A stretch of 64,000 bases of DNA, from the NCBI GenBank assembly GCA_964598845.1, contig CAZRDM010000002.1, forward strand, positions 1 through 64,000, given 5' to 3'. Of the stretch, positions 7,208 through 15,724 are shown one piece after another. The position numbers were made by a program, and so were the translations under genes. The notes below the pieces were generated by a model. It was not told the DNA's origin and made no database searches. It saw only the letters and a list, made by a program, of their open reading frames with translations. This stretch comes from FEN-987 sp964598845. GTDB taxonomy: Archaea; Thermoproteota; Bathyarchaeia; 40CM-2-53-6. Numbering within the stretch: position 1 is the first letter of the stretch; the number at the start of each line of letters is the position of its first letter.

Positions 7208-8152
7208 CTACGCACTGGTTACGCGTTCTAGGAACATCTCAAGGAATCGCTGGCCGTCAATACCCGTACATATGCTCGCGTTTGGTTTCTGTCTTAGGAG
7301 CTCCGGAAGCCAATCTCTTCTGTCCGCGATTGTTTGACCGCGTGAGAGACTGCTAACCGTCTCGACATCGACATGATGCTCTCTCGTAGTAACCAGAGTT
7401 GGATCAACTACGATCGCTACGGCCATTGGATCATGAAGGTGTACGTAACCGTGTCTCGACATGAGCTCTCTCGTTATCAAGGCAACGAAACCTGAGAGTT
7501 CTGTTCCGACTTGTTCGATTTTTTCGTAGAGATCTTTCGTCAGCGTTGCCTTCGGATCCGTTGTGACATCGAGACCTACAGCTTTGAGTGGGATTCCCGA
7601 TTTGAAAACTATACTCGCAGCCTCAGGGTCGACGTATATGTTGAACTCGGCCACTGGATTGGCGTTTCCGTAACCATATGGCGTCACACCGTAGGCACCG
7701 CCCATTATCACAAGGTTCTGCACGTTCTCTGCGAGTCTTGGCTCACGTAGGAGGGCGGTGGCTATGTTTGTGAGCGGACCCGTCGCAATCACGGTCAGCT
7801 TCTTCGGATTCGCGTTCGTCTCCTCGATGAGCAAATCCACAGCGTGTCGGTGATCGAGTTGAAGTTTCGGCGTCGGGAGACTGGAGTTACCCAACCCGTC
7901 TTTTCCATGAAATTCTTCAGCGATCTCCAATTCGCGCAGAAGAGGTTTCGCCATACCTTTCGCGACAGGGATCTCGGAAGCACCTAAGGCCTCAAGAACT
8001 CTGAGAGCGTTGACACTGGTCTTGTCTACGTGAACATTGCCGCTCACTGTTGTGATGGCACGCACTTTCAGTTCAGGCGATCTGTATGCGAGCATTATCG
8101 CTAGAGCATCATCAACGCCAACATCAACATCCATTATCACGGGTTTCCGCAA
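7208..8152 (-). CDS. Inosine/uridine-type nucleoside N-ribohydrolase
   Basis: The 314-residue protein is a nucleoside hydrolase, which splits purine or pyrimidine nucleosides into free base and ribose with a Ca-bound water. The diagnostic DVDVGVDDA metal-binding block is at 8-16, followed by the NPVAEFNIYVDPEAA region near 166-180 and the VHLHDPMAVAI segment that supplies the last Asp and His. Length is typical. It is the last gene of a minus-strand run with two ECF transporter ATPases, 37 bp away, so the transporter probably imports nucleosides or a related compound. Base preference cannot be read from sequence alone. Confidence 0.9.
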   Translation of the reverse strand: MRKPVIMDVDVGVDDALAIMLAYRSPELKVRAITTVSGNVHVDKTSVNALRVLEALGASEIPVAKGMAKPLLRELEIAEEFHGKDGLGNSSLPTPKLQLDHRHAVDLLIEETNANPKKLTVIATGPLTNIATALLREPRLAENVQNLVIMGGAYGVTPYGYGNANPVAEFNIYVDPEAASIVFKSGIPLKAVGLDVTTDPKATLTKDLYEKIEQVGTELSGFVALITRELMSRHGYVHLHDPMAVAIVVDPTLVTTREHHVDVETVSSLSRGQTIADRRDWLPELLRQKPNASICTGIDGQRFLEMFLERVTSA

Positions 8153-8189
8153 TCTTGAGTCCCGCCGTGAACCATTATCATCGGGCAGA

Positions 8190-9029
8190 TCAATGCTGGA
8201 ATTCTTGCGGATCCTTCAGAATACCTCGCAGGGCGTCAGCCATCTGTGAGATCGTTAGAAGGTTTGGAGGGATCCTGAAAGGTTCCAATGCGTGAGCAAG
8301 TTCTGTAATCTGCGGTGGTCTAATCTGCGCGGATCTGAGCAGGTCCAGTCTCTCGAAGATCTCCTGCGTTGGCATGTCGGCGAGAATGCTACCGTCGGCG
8401 ATGAGTATCACTCTCCTCGCAACTTCGGCAACGAAGCGCATGTCATGAGTGATGACTATCACGGTCGCTCCTGCCGCATTCAACCTACGTACGAGTTCAG
8501 CGACCATTTTTCGACCCCTATGGTCCTGACCTGTTGTAGGCTCGTCCAAACAGTACACTTCAGGGTTCATTGCCATGACCGAAGCTATCGTCAAGAGCTT
8601 CTGTTTTCCGTAGTCCAGATCATACGGGTGAACGTCTTCGAAACCTTTCAAACCTACTTTCTCTATTGCGTCTTCCGTTCTCCTCTCGATCTCACTATGA
8701 CTCATACCAGCATTCTTTGGGCCGAAGGAGATCTCGTCGCGCACTGTGCTCGAGAACATCTGGTGAGCGGGGTTCTGGAAGACATAGCCAACCGCAAAAG
8801 CCAATCTGTTTGCAGGAACATATTTGGTGTCTACGCCCTTTACGAGAACTCTTCCTTTCGTGGGCTTCAGGAGACCGTTGAAGTGTTTCGCGAGAGTTGT
8901 CTTTCCTCCGCCATTCTGCCCGATTAGAGCAATAGTCTCCCTTTCACGTATCATCAGACTTACACCTTTCAGAGCGATGACATCATGATTGTAAGCGAAC
9001 CAGACATCCTCAACTTGGATAAGTGTCAC
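8190..9029 (-). CDS. ecfA: ECF transporter ATPase with degenerate signature motif
   Basis: This 279-residue ABC ATPase has Walker A GQNGGGKTT (38-46) and Walker B with EVYCLDEPTTGQD. Its ABC signature, normally LSGGQ, reads DYGKQ, so it probably contributes little to one of the two composite ATP sites. ECF importers use paired ATPases with a T component and an S component. The other ATPase (9026-9907) has a normal signature, and the two genes overlap by four bases. Together with the divergent S and T genes they form a full group-I style importer. Canonical EcfA C-terminal pairing motifs were not checked residue by residue. Confidence 0.85.
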   Translation of the reverse strand: MTLIQVEDVWFAYNHDVIALKGVSLMIRERETIALIGQNGGGKTTLAKHFNGLLKPTKGRVLVKGVDTKYVPANRLAFAVGYVFQNPAHQMFSSTVRDEISFGPKNAGMSHSEIERRTEDAIEKVGLKGFEDVHPYDLDYGKQKLLTIASVMAMNPEVYCLDEPTTGQDHRGRKMVAELVRRLNAAGATVIVITHDMRFVAEVARRVILIADGSILADMPTQEIFERLDLLRSAQIRPPQITELAHALEPFRIPPNLLTISQMADALRGILKDPQEFQH

Positions 9030-9907
9030 TTGGCTCTGCCCCCTAGAATCTGGGAGAAAAGATCTACGGCCTCGTCCAAGGCGATCGGGAACTTTTCTTC
9101 ATTTATCCTGAAATCACTCGATATGATACCACATAGCTCTGTCACCGAAGGCGGGTCGACACCGATTTCCTTGAGTTGCTTCACTTTGGTGAGTATTCTT
9201 CTCGCTTCCCCCTGCGCAATGATTTTCCCGTCGTTGAGCACAATTATGCGATCGGCGAACGTTGCCAATGCTTCAATCTCATGTTCAGCAACAATAATCG
9301 TGTATCCCTGCCTGTTGAGTTCTCTCATGGTGTGGAGCACTTCGGTCTTCCCGATAGGATCGAGTTGAGCTGTTGGTTCGTCCATAACAATGATGTCCGG
9401 GCGAACAGCAAGAACTGTAGCAATCGCCAATCGTTGCTGCTGACCCCCCGACAGCTCATAGGGAGAACGACCTTCCAAGTTCACAAGACCTACCGCTTGT
9501 AAGGCTTCTTCGACTCTGAGCTGCATCACCTCACGGGAGTATCCCATCATAGACATGCCGAAAGCGACTTCTTCATCTACTCTAGTGGAGACACCTGAAA
9601 ACTGGTTTGTAGGATCTTGGAAGACTAACCCAACCTTTAGAGACAACTCTGCCACGCTATGTTGCATCGTATCCATGCCTGCGACTTTCACAGAGCCAGC
9701 TATGCTTCCACCGTAGAAGTGAGGAACCAACCCGTTCAGCGATTTACAAAGCGTCGATTTGCCTCCGCCGTTGGGGCCGATTATTCCCAACATTTCTCCC
9801 TTCTTAACTTCGAATCTTATCCCATGGAGAACCGGTGGGTGATTTGGATACGCGTAAGTGAAGTCTTGAACCGCAACGACTGTGTTGTCTTCACCCATCG
9901 GCCGCAC
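9026..9907 (-). CDS. ecfA: ECF transporter ATPase with canonical signature motif
   Basis: This 293-residue ABC ATPase has Walker A GPNGGGKST near 41-49, a Q loop at VFQDPTNQF, the signature YELSGGQQQRL, and Walker B IIVMDEPTAQLDP. All are intact. It is the first gene of the minus-strand run ecfA-ecfA-nucleoside hydrolase, with a four-base overlap into the second ATPase. Its start is 85 bp from the divergent S-component gene, and the two share a TATA region. With the second ATPase it would energise uptake through EcfT (10631-11485). Confidence 0.88.
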   Translation of the reverse strand: MRPMGEDNTVVAVQDFTYAYPNHPPVLHGIRFEVKKGEMLGIIGPNGGGKSTLCKSLNGLVPHFYGGSIAGSVKVAGMDTMQHSVAELSLKVGLVFQDPTNQFSGVSTRVDEEVAFGMSMMGYSREVMQLRVEEALQAVGLVNLEGRSPYELSGGQQQRLAIATVLAVRPDIIVMDEPTAQLDPIGKTEVLHTMRELNRQGYTIIVAEHEIEALATFADRIIVLNDGKIIAQGEARRILTKVKQLKEIGVDPPSVTELCGIISSDFRINEEKFPIALDEAVDLFSQILGGRAK

Positions 9908-9944
9908 AACTGACTGCTATTCGAAGCCTAGTTCGCCAAATCAT

Positions 9945-9954
9945 CTTAAATATT
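9945..9954. promoter_or_regulatory. Shared divergent TATA region of the ECF importer
   Basis: CTTAAATATTT is A/T-rich and nearly symmetrical, about 40 bases from both the minus-strand ATPase start (9907) and the plus-strand S-component start (9992). It could serve both directions. Confidence 0.4.
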
Positions 9955-9991
9955 TGGTACGGCGAGTTGCGATTTCGGTCAGGTTGCAATC

Positions 9992-10612
9992 ATGACCAGC
10001 GATATGAAAAGTGTTGAACCAACAGTCGTAGCGAGACCGGCAGGGTTTGCAATTCTTCAGGTCGTCTTGATTCCTGTCATCGCTGCTCTGAATTACGTTA
10101 CAGGCGTAGTGATCAATCTTCTGAAACTTCCACTATTCATGGATACTTGGGCCACAATGTTCGGAACGGTCGTGGCAGGCCTCTGGGTGGGGATAGGAGG
10201 GGGATTTCTCTACAACATTGTCATGGCCTTCACGTTATGGGGACTTCCTGCATGGGTTTGGGGATTCATCAACGTCTACATCGCTGTAATTACGTGGGTT
10301 CTATGGCGAGTTGGCTGGGTATCCATCAAGCAGCCCGCGAAACTAATCCTCGCAGGCATCATAATCGGAGTTACCAACGTGTTCCCAGTGACATTGATCA
10401 ATGTGTTCATCTTCGGTGCCCTGCCAACCTACGCGGGCACGGCGTGGATCTACGCAATAATCCTCAATCAAACTGGTAGCACAATATCAGCGGTTATCGG
10501 ATCTTCTATTGCTGCAGAGATCCCGGACAAGCTACTCTCGCTCATCATCGCGGCCATAGTGGCTTCAAGGATGCCAGCCAGATACACTCTACGCCGCCCG
10601 TCACCGAAGTAG
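9992..10612 (+). CDS. ECF transporter substrate-binding S component
   Basis: The 206-residue protein has five or six hydrophobic helices, and TWATMFGTVVAGLWVGIGGG resembles the first ligand-facing region of S components. S components bind the substrate in the membrane and pass it to the ATPase-EcfT module. The direct neighbours are EcfT (18 bases downstream) and, divergently, two ATPases and a nucleoside hydrolase. A nucleoside or other purine/pyrimidine-derived substrate is therefore the best guess, but vitamins are the more usual cargo. I cannot assign it to a named S family such as RibU or ThiT. Confidence 0.75.
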   Translation: MTSDMKSVEPTVVARPAGFAILQVVLIPVIAALNYVTGVVINLLKLPLFMDTWATMFGTVVAGLWVGIGGGFLYNIVMAFTLWGLPAWVWGFINVYIAVITWVLWRVGWVSIKQPAKLILAGIIIGVTNVFPVTLINVFIFGALPTYAGTAWIYAIILNQTGSTISAVIGSSIAAEIPDKLLSLIIAAIVASRMPARYTLRRPSPK

Positions 10613-10630
10613 CCTCATCGAGGACAAGGC

Positions 10631-11485
10631 ATGTCTTCGACGGCCCTGAAAATCCTCAGAAGCGGGTACGTCCGCGGGAATTCTGCCTTTCACCATCTCG
10701 ACGGACGTACCAAGTTTCTTTTCTTCTTATGGATCTCGCTCTTCAACTACGTCTTTTACGACCTTTACTTCTCCGCTGCATCTTTCGCAATTGTACTCGC
10801 ACTCGCTTTCGCCTGCCGAATCGGCAAGATAGTGCTGACCGTGATATCGATAGTGGCGTTGCCGATTCTCATTCTCGGCATAATCATCTTGGGAAGCCCA
10901 CTTGGGTTTCCGCCGAACAAAACTCCGCTGTTCGGAATCATACTCTATGGACATCAAATCGGCCTTTTCCTAGAGGGCACAGTGTACGTGTCCGTTTGGA
11001 GCGCTAGACTCGCGATAACGATAAGTGCGGCGCTTTTGGCATATCTGACGACTCACCCTTCAGACCTCGCGGCGATCATGCTGAAAAGTCGACTACCCTA
11101 CAAATTCGCATACGCATTCCTCGCCACAGTACAACTAATCCCGATTCTGACAAATGAAATAACAACAATCTACCAAGCCCAAGTATCGCGCGGACTCAAT
11201 GTCAAAGCGAATCTGATTGATCGCATGAAGAGCATCGTGGTGCTGATGATTCCACTGACTTTGGGAGCAATCAATCAGACTCAAACTAGAGCAATCGCGC
11301 TGGAATCAAGAGGATTCAGTGCGCCAGTTAAGAAAGTAATGTTGAGGGATCCCAGATTCAAATTTGCGGACTACTTCATGTTCTGCGCGATGGGAGTCTT
11401 CACAGCCACTTTCGCCTACCTGATATCCACTCGGGGGTTGGTTCCCTTCATGCAGGGCGTTGAGTATCTACTTCCAGGTGGTTAG
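10631..11485 (+). CDS. ecfT: ECF transporter transmembrane component EcfT
   Basis: The 284-residue membrane protein matches CbiQ/EcfT. It has five or so transmembrane helices and a cytoplasmic stretch carrying QVSRGLN (about 190) and ALESRGFSAP (about 230), the paired X-R-G coupling helices that touch the ATPases. The N-terminal HHLDGRTKFLFFL resembles the family's LDPRTKL start. It lies 18 bp after the S component and so belongs to the same transcript. It would hold the S component and transmit ATPase motion. Confidence 0.87.
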   Translation: MSSTALKILRSGYVRGNSAFHHLDGRTKFLFFLWISLFNYVFYDLYFSAASFAIVLALAFACRIGKIVLTVISIVALPILILGIIILGSPLGFPPNKTPLFGIILYGHQIGLFLEGTVYVSVWSARLAITISAALLAYLTTHPSDLAAIMLKSRLPYKFAYAFLATVQLIPILTNEITTIYQAQVSRGLNVKANLIDRMKSIVVLMIPLTLGAINQTQTRAIALESRGFSAPVKKVMLRDPRFKFADYFMFCAMGVFTATFAYLISTRGLVPFMQGVEYLLPGG

Positions 11486-11522
11486 GATGTCCAAGAGAAG
11501 ATCGCTGCTTGTACCCTTTGAA

Positions 11523-12809
11523 TTACCTGAATGTTGCGACACCCCAGGTTTGAAGGGCTCTTCCTAGTTCCTTGTGGTCTCTTGCGTATTCTTCCAGGTT
11601 GCCATCAGTCATCGCCACTTCGATAGCTTGTTTGAAAGCGATCCCTCCGGCTCTGCCCCCATCTGGATGCCCCCAAACGCCTCCTCCTGCTTGGATTATG
11701 ATGTCCGCTCCAACCAGTCTGATAAGTTCCGGTACGAGACCAGGGTGGAGACCTCCCGAGCAGGTTGGGAAGACAGGTTTGATCTTGCCCCAATCTTGGC
11801 CAAGAACCATTTGATTGGCTGTGATTCTTGATTGTTGCAGGTTGTCTCTGAGGGCGAGGACTTCTTCTCGGGGAGACTCCAACTTTCCGATGACCGTTCC
11901 GATATGCAATTGATCGACTCCAACCAATCTCGCCGCGTCTGAAACGGCCAGCATGGACATGCCATGAACACGATTTCGAGTGAAGGCGGCGTGAAACGCC
12001 CGGTGCGCGTGGATGGCCAACTTCAGATCTTCACATTCTTTGCGGACTGTCTGAAGGGCGGCCCAACCGGTCGTTAGAATGTCGACCATTACATATTCAC
12101 CACCTCCATCGGCCACCGCTTTTGCTCTTCGAAGCATTTCCTTGGTTTCCGCGGTGATATTGACTAGGTAGCTCTTGCGTTCCCCGGTTTCTTTCTCGGC
12201 CTTGGCGCGGAGTCTAAAGCATTCGTTTACTCTTTCCTTGAATTTGTTAAACGGTTGCGACGTGAGATTCTCGTCGTCTTTGAGGAGATCTATTCCTCCG
12301 ATCCACGCTTCATACCCTGCCTGAGCGTGCTCCTTTGCTGTGAGGCCCAGTTTCGGTTTTGGGACTGTTGCGGTGAGAGGTCTCTTCTTGACACGGAAGC
12401 GCTTTCGAATCCCTTCCATGCCTAGTCTAGGTCCCCAGAACGATCTGATTAGTTTCGGAGGCCATCGAATGTCCTCCAGCCTCAGGTTCTGTACGGCCTT
12501 CATACCGAATATGTTGCCAGCAATTGAGCTCAGGATTTGCGGCATGTTTCCTTGTTCGAAAAGCTCAGGAGGATAAGCAACCTTCACAAAGTTGCCTTGA
12601 ATATGGCAAGCTTTGGCCATCAGACTTCGTATGTGAGACTTCATGGTAGTCACCTCTGTCCATGTTCCTATAGACGACTCGGAGGCGACTCTCCCAGCAG
12701 CATCCTCGACCGTGAATCCAGGAGCAGGCTCTACTCGGAAGAGACAGAGTAAGTCTTCTCCGCTAGGAGTGTAGGTTCTGTCAAGGAATTCTTGGTACCA
12801 TTCGCTCAT
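11523..12809 (-). CDS. rbcL: Ribulose-1,5-bisphosphate carboxylase, archaeal form III
   Basis: The 428-residue protein is a RuBisCO large subunit. Active-site Lys are in TVPKPKLGL (Lys151, Lys153). The carbamylated Lys is in GGIDLLKDDEN (Lys177), followed by the Mg ligands Asp179 and Glu180. HAHRAFH, LHIGT and VIGKLE follow, then SGGLHP and GGGVWGHP for phosphate binding. No small subunit is present, as expected for form III. In archaea this enzyme turns ribulose bisphosphate from nucleotide breakdown plus CO2 into two 3-phosphoglycerates. The isomerase that supplies its substrate is the next gene upstream on the same strand. A weak TATA-like CATAAAC lies about 30 bases before the start, so it may have its own promoter. 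Confidence 0.95.
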   Translation of the reverse strand: MSEWYQEFLDRTYTPSGEDLLCLFRVEPAPGFTVEDAAGRVASESSIGTWTEVTTMKSHIRSLMAKACHIQGNFVKVAYPPELFEQGNMPQILSSIAGNIFGMKAVQNLRLEDIRWPPKLIRSFWGPRLGMEGIRKRFRVKKRPLTATVPKPKLGLTAKEHAQAGYEAWIGGIDLLKDDENLTSQPFNKFKERVNECFRLRAKAEKETGERKSYLVNITAETKEMLRRAKAVADGGGEYVMVDILTTGWAALQTVRKECEDLKLAIHAHRAFHAAFTRNRVHGMSMLAVSDAARLVGVDQLHIGTVIGKLESPREEVLALRDNLQQSRITANQMVLGQDWGKIKPVFPTCSGGLHPGLVPELIRLVGADIIIQAGGGVWGHPDGGRAGGIAFKQAIEVAMTDGNLEEYARDHKELGRALQTWGVATFR

Positions 12810-12920
12810 TCAGGTTCGCATCAGATATCTCAGCGTTTCGTTTATGTCTTCAGATACGCATCGTCAACAAGAAACCTAGCCGTCTGTTCCGATCTGGTTG
12901 CGCTTATGACGATCTGAACG

Positions 12921-13910
12921 TCATACCTGCTCTTGGAGTGTGTACGTCTGGTATTCACTCAACTCCTCAGGCGTCACTGCCCCAAAGACTTCCTCTATGA
13001 TGAGAATAGCTCCTATCGGTGGAATGATTCCTCGCTCTGTGATGATGAGATCTATGTACTCGGGTGGAGTCACGTCAAAGGAAGGATTCCGAACTCTGAC
13101 GGATCCAAGTCGCTTCAGTTCGCTCTCTGAGATTATCTCCGAAGGATCGCGCTCCTCGATTCTGACGAGTTCTCCGATCATTGTTTCTGGGCTGAACTTG
13201 TAGGTTTCCGCTACCACAAAGACCCGTTTCTTGGCCTCGTGAGCAGCTAGTGCAACCATCGAGGTTCCTATCTTGTTGATCAAGGCGCCGTTGGCGGTAA
13301 TAGCATCGGCTCCGACCAGAACCTTGTCTACATCCTGCATGTAATACCTTACTGCGTCATCCAAGATCAGTGTAACTGGGATGCCAACGCTTGCAAGTTC
13401 CCGGGCCGTGAGATGCCCCTGGAATCTAGGGCGCGTTTCTGTTACGAAAACTTCGAATCTCTTCCCCTGATTCCAAGCTGTCTTCATTACGGAGATGACC
13501 GCGCTGCTGTTGCAGTGCGTCAGCAGAACGTCGTCGTCGCGAATTCTTCTTGCACCTATCTCTCCTATACGTTGTACCGCCGTCCTTGTGTTTTCAATGA
13601 AATCGTTCGCGGCTTGGATCGCAACAGTCCGGATATGCTCGACAGATCTGGTGTTGGCCTTGGCAAGATTGACTCTGTGCATAAGGAACCTGATGCCATT
13701 GGATAGTGAAACCGCGGTCGGCCTCGTCTGCAGGAGGACTCTGGCAGCGTCTGTAATCTCGTTCACAAACGTATCGATATCGTTCGCCTTAGAGTCTCGC
13801 GCTACTAGTAGTAGTGCTTCGACCGCGGAACGCGCAATGAGGCGTGCGCCGCGAATTCGCATGCTTCGTATTTCTTCAGCTATTCTGGCTGCTTCTTCGG
13901 GCAGCGCCAT
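12921..13910 (-). CDS. Ribose-1,5-bisphosphate isomerase (eIF2B-fold)
   Basis: The 329-residue protein belongs to the eIF2B alpha/beta/delta, methylthioribose-1-phosphate isomerase superfamily. The Cys in LTHCNSSAV falls at residue 133 and the Asp in VLVGADAI at residue 202. From memory these are the numbers of the catalytic Cys and Asp of the Thermococcus enzyme. It would convert ribose 1,5-bisphosphate to ribulose 1,5-bisphosphate for the RuBisCO encoded 111 bp downstream. The AMP phosphorylase that starts the archaeal AMP pathway is not in the window. A second, non-catalytic paralogue lies 14 bp upstream in the same operon. Confidence 0.88.
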   Translation of the reverse strand: MALPEEAARIAEEIRSMRIRGARLIARSAVEALLLVARDSKANDIDTFVNEITDAARVLLQTRPTAVSLSNGIRFLMHRVNLAKANTRSVEHIRTVAIQAANDFIENTRTAVQRIGEIGARRIRDDDVLLTHCNSSAVISVMKTAWNQGKRFEVFVTETRPRFQGHLTARELASVGIPVTLILDDAVRYYMQDVDKVLVGADAITANGALINKIGTSMVALAAHEAKKRVFVVAETYKFSPETMIGELVRIEERDPSEIISESELKRLGSVRVRNPSFDVTPPEYIDLIITERGIIPPIGAILIIEEVFGAVTPEELSEYQTYTLQEQV

Positions 13911-13924
13911 TCTAATCGATCGCC

Positions 13925-14872
13925 CTACATCGGAAGAAAAGAGAGGTCTTTCCTCTCGCGAACTATCATTATGGCTGCTTGAGGCGGAATCACGCCTCGT
14001 TCCGTTATTATCAGATCAATGTCTTCTGGGGACGTAACGTCGAACGCAGGATTACGCACTGATAGGCCGCGCAGATGTTTGAGTTCCGAGTTGTTCAACA
14101 CGTACGATGGATCCCTCTCCTCAATCTCAATAAGCTCGCCAAGCATTGTTTCGGGACTAAACTTGTACGTGCTGGCTGCCACAAAGACCCTTACTCTTGC
14201 TCCATGAGCAACAGCCGCAATGGTTGCTGTCCCGATCTTATTCACGACCGCACCGTTTGCTGAAACCGCCTCGGCGCCCACTAGGACTTTATCAGCATCC
14301 TTCACGAAGTGCGCCACTGCAGAATCAATTATGAGCGTTGTCTCCAGTCCCGTTTCAGCGAGTTCACGAGCGACATCGCGTCCTTCGAGCTCGGGCCGCG
14401 TTTCTGTCACGAACACCCTGAGATTCTTGCCCTCTTCGTGCGCCTTCCTTAGAATAGCAATGACTGAGCTACTGTAACTGTGAGTCAGAATCACATCGCC
14501 CTCCCTAAGCCTCCTTGCACCTATCTCGGCTATTCTTCCAATGGACTCCTCTAGCCTATTGTCGAATGTAGAGACGGCTTTTGATACGACGTTCTTCAAT
14601 TCCTCGACGGCTGTTCCTCGTCCAGCAGCCTCCTGGGCTTCCGAAACAACATAACGGAGACCGTTTGAAAGAGGAATTGATGCAGCGCGAATTCTAGTAA
14701 GATAATTCCTATTCTCTTCTATCTCCGCCAAGAATTGTTTTGACGAAACAGCCTTTGATTTCTGCGCTGCGGAGCGGAGAGCTGTTAGAGCAGCGTGGGT
14801 GACGATTGTTCCGCCTCTCATTTGGCGGATCCGCACGTCCTCAACGACTCTCAGGATATCTTCGTGAACCAT
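13925..14872 (-). CDS. eIF2B-fold paralogue lacking isomerase residues
   Basis: This 315-residue protein aligns along its whole length with the isomerase 14 bp downstream (for example GELIEIEERDPS, DIDLIITERG). The catalytic positions differ: LTHSYSSSV has Ser132 where the isomerase has Cys133, and VLVGAEAV has Glu201 in place of Asp202. It is therefore probably not an isomerase. It could be a partner or regulatory subunit of the isomerase, or an aIF2B-type nucleotide-sensing protein. Start is the ATG at 14872, with a TATA box about 40 bases upstream (14909-14917), so the pair is read from here as one transcript. Confidence 0.82.
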   Translation of the reverse strand: MVHEDILRVVEDVRIRQMRGGTIVTHAALTALRSAAQKSKAVSSKQFLAEIEENRNYLTRIRAASIPLSNGLRYVVSEAQEAAGRGTAVEELKNVVSKAVSTFDNRLEESIGRIAEIGARRLREGDVILTHSYSSSVIAILRKAHEEGKNLRVFVTETRPELEGRDVARELAETGLETTLIIDSAVAHFVKDADKVLVGAEAVSANGAVVNKIGTATIAAVAHGARVRVFVAASTYKFSPETMLGELIEIEERDPSYVLNNSELKHLRGLSVRNPAFDVTSPEDIDLIITERGVIPPQAAIMIVRERKDLSFLPM

Positions 14873-14908
14873 TTACAGTCAAGCCTAAGAGAAGAGGAAA
14901 CGGCAAAA

Positions 14909-14917
14909 TTAAAGATG
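14909..14917 (-). promoter_or_regulatory. TATA box of the eIF2B-fold operon
   Basis: CTTTAATTTTG on the minus strand, about 40 bases before the ATG at 14872, predicts a near-leaderless transcript covering both eIF2B-fold genes. Confidence 0.4.
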
Positions 14918-14950
14918 AATCGAGCTAGAAGAAAACTTGCGGTCGTTATG

Positions 14951-15565
14951 TCAAATGCCGCGTTTTGGTCTGGCCCTGTAGACTAGAATATAGCCCAGTC
15001 CTCCGAGCACGATACCGAGTGTTGTGAGGCCGGTGAATGCGATGATTGGCCTGAGAAATTGTGATAGAACGGAGCTCTCCACTTCTCCAAGAGAAAGCCC
15101 CATCCCACCCATTGAGATTGGGAGTGTAGCGACACCTGTCAAGTAACCAGCATAAATCACGAGCCATGTTGCGCCAAGCGCACCAACGTTGCTGAGAATC
15201 AAATGTAGCCAAGCGAGAGTCTTGGTGCCACCGATGTAGGGGCTCTTCAAGTTCACTTCCAGATACTGGTAGAAGAGCGCTGTCACAGCCATCCCCACAA
15301 CGCCTAACACGATATATCCAAAATATCCTAACGCCACCCAAACCCCTTGAACGGTAGCAGAAATGAGAAGAGAGATCGGCGGACTAACGAACCCCAGTTC
15401 GCCTGCAAGGAAGAACAAGGTCAACAAGACGCACAGTGCGCCCTGAACGATCGCTGCCCACACGAAGCGCGTTGCCCATCTACTCTCCGTGGCCATCACA
15501 GAGATCTCCCGGGCAATCGATTCGGCAAGCTTCTTCAGTTCCAGTTGTTCCTCAGTCACAGCCAT
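14951..15565 (-). CDS. Integral membrane protein of unknown function
   Basis: The 204-residue protein has a charged N-terminal helix (1-28) and five hydrophobic segments at about 34-55, 62-80, 83-103, 118-143 and 170-195. I do not recognise a family with confidence. The GMAVTALFYQYLEVN and LAWLHLILSNVGALGATWL stretches recall heme-copper oxidase subunit I-like helices, but a full set of heme and copper His ligands is not visible. It sits between the eIF2B-fold operon and a divergent PfkB kinase. A TATA-like CTATTATGG lies about 35 bases before the start. Confidence 0.55.
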   Translation of the reverse strand: MAVTEEQLELKKLAESIAREISVMATESRWATRFVWAAIVQGALCVLLTLFFLAGELGFVSPPISLLISATVQGVWVALGYFGYIVLGVVGMAVTALFYQYLEVNLKSPYIGGTKTLAWLHLILSNVGALGATWLVIYAGYLTGVATLPISMGGMGLSLGEVESSVLSQFLRPIIAFTGLTTLGIVLGGLGYILVYRARPKRGI

Positions 15566-15724
15566 CTACCACTTAGACGGCGCAGCAGCGAATTCCATAA
15601 TAGCCTTTCTAGCTACATTCACCGATGGAAATCGAAATCAACATCATGCCTAGTGGAAGTCTCAAGATTTGGGTTGCAGATAATCAAAAATCTGTGACCA
15701 GGCGTCTTCGTCAGATGGATCTAC

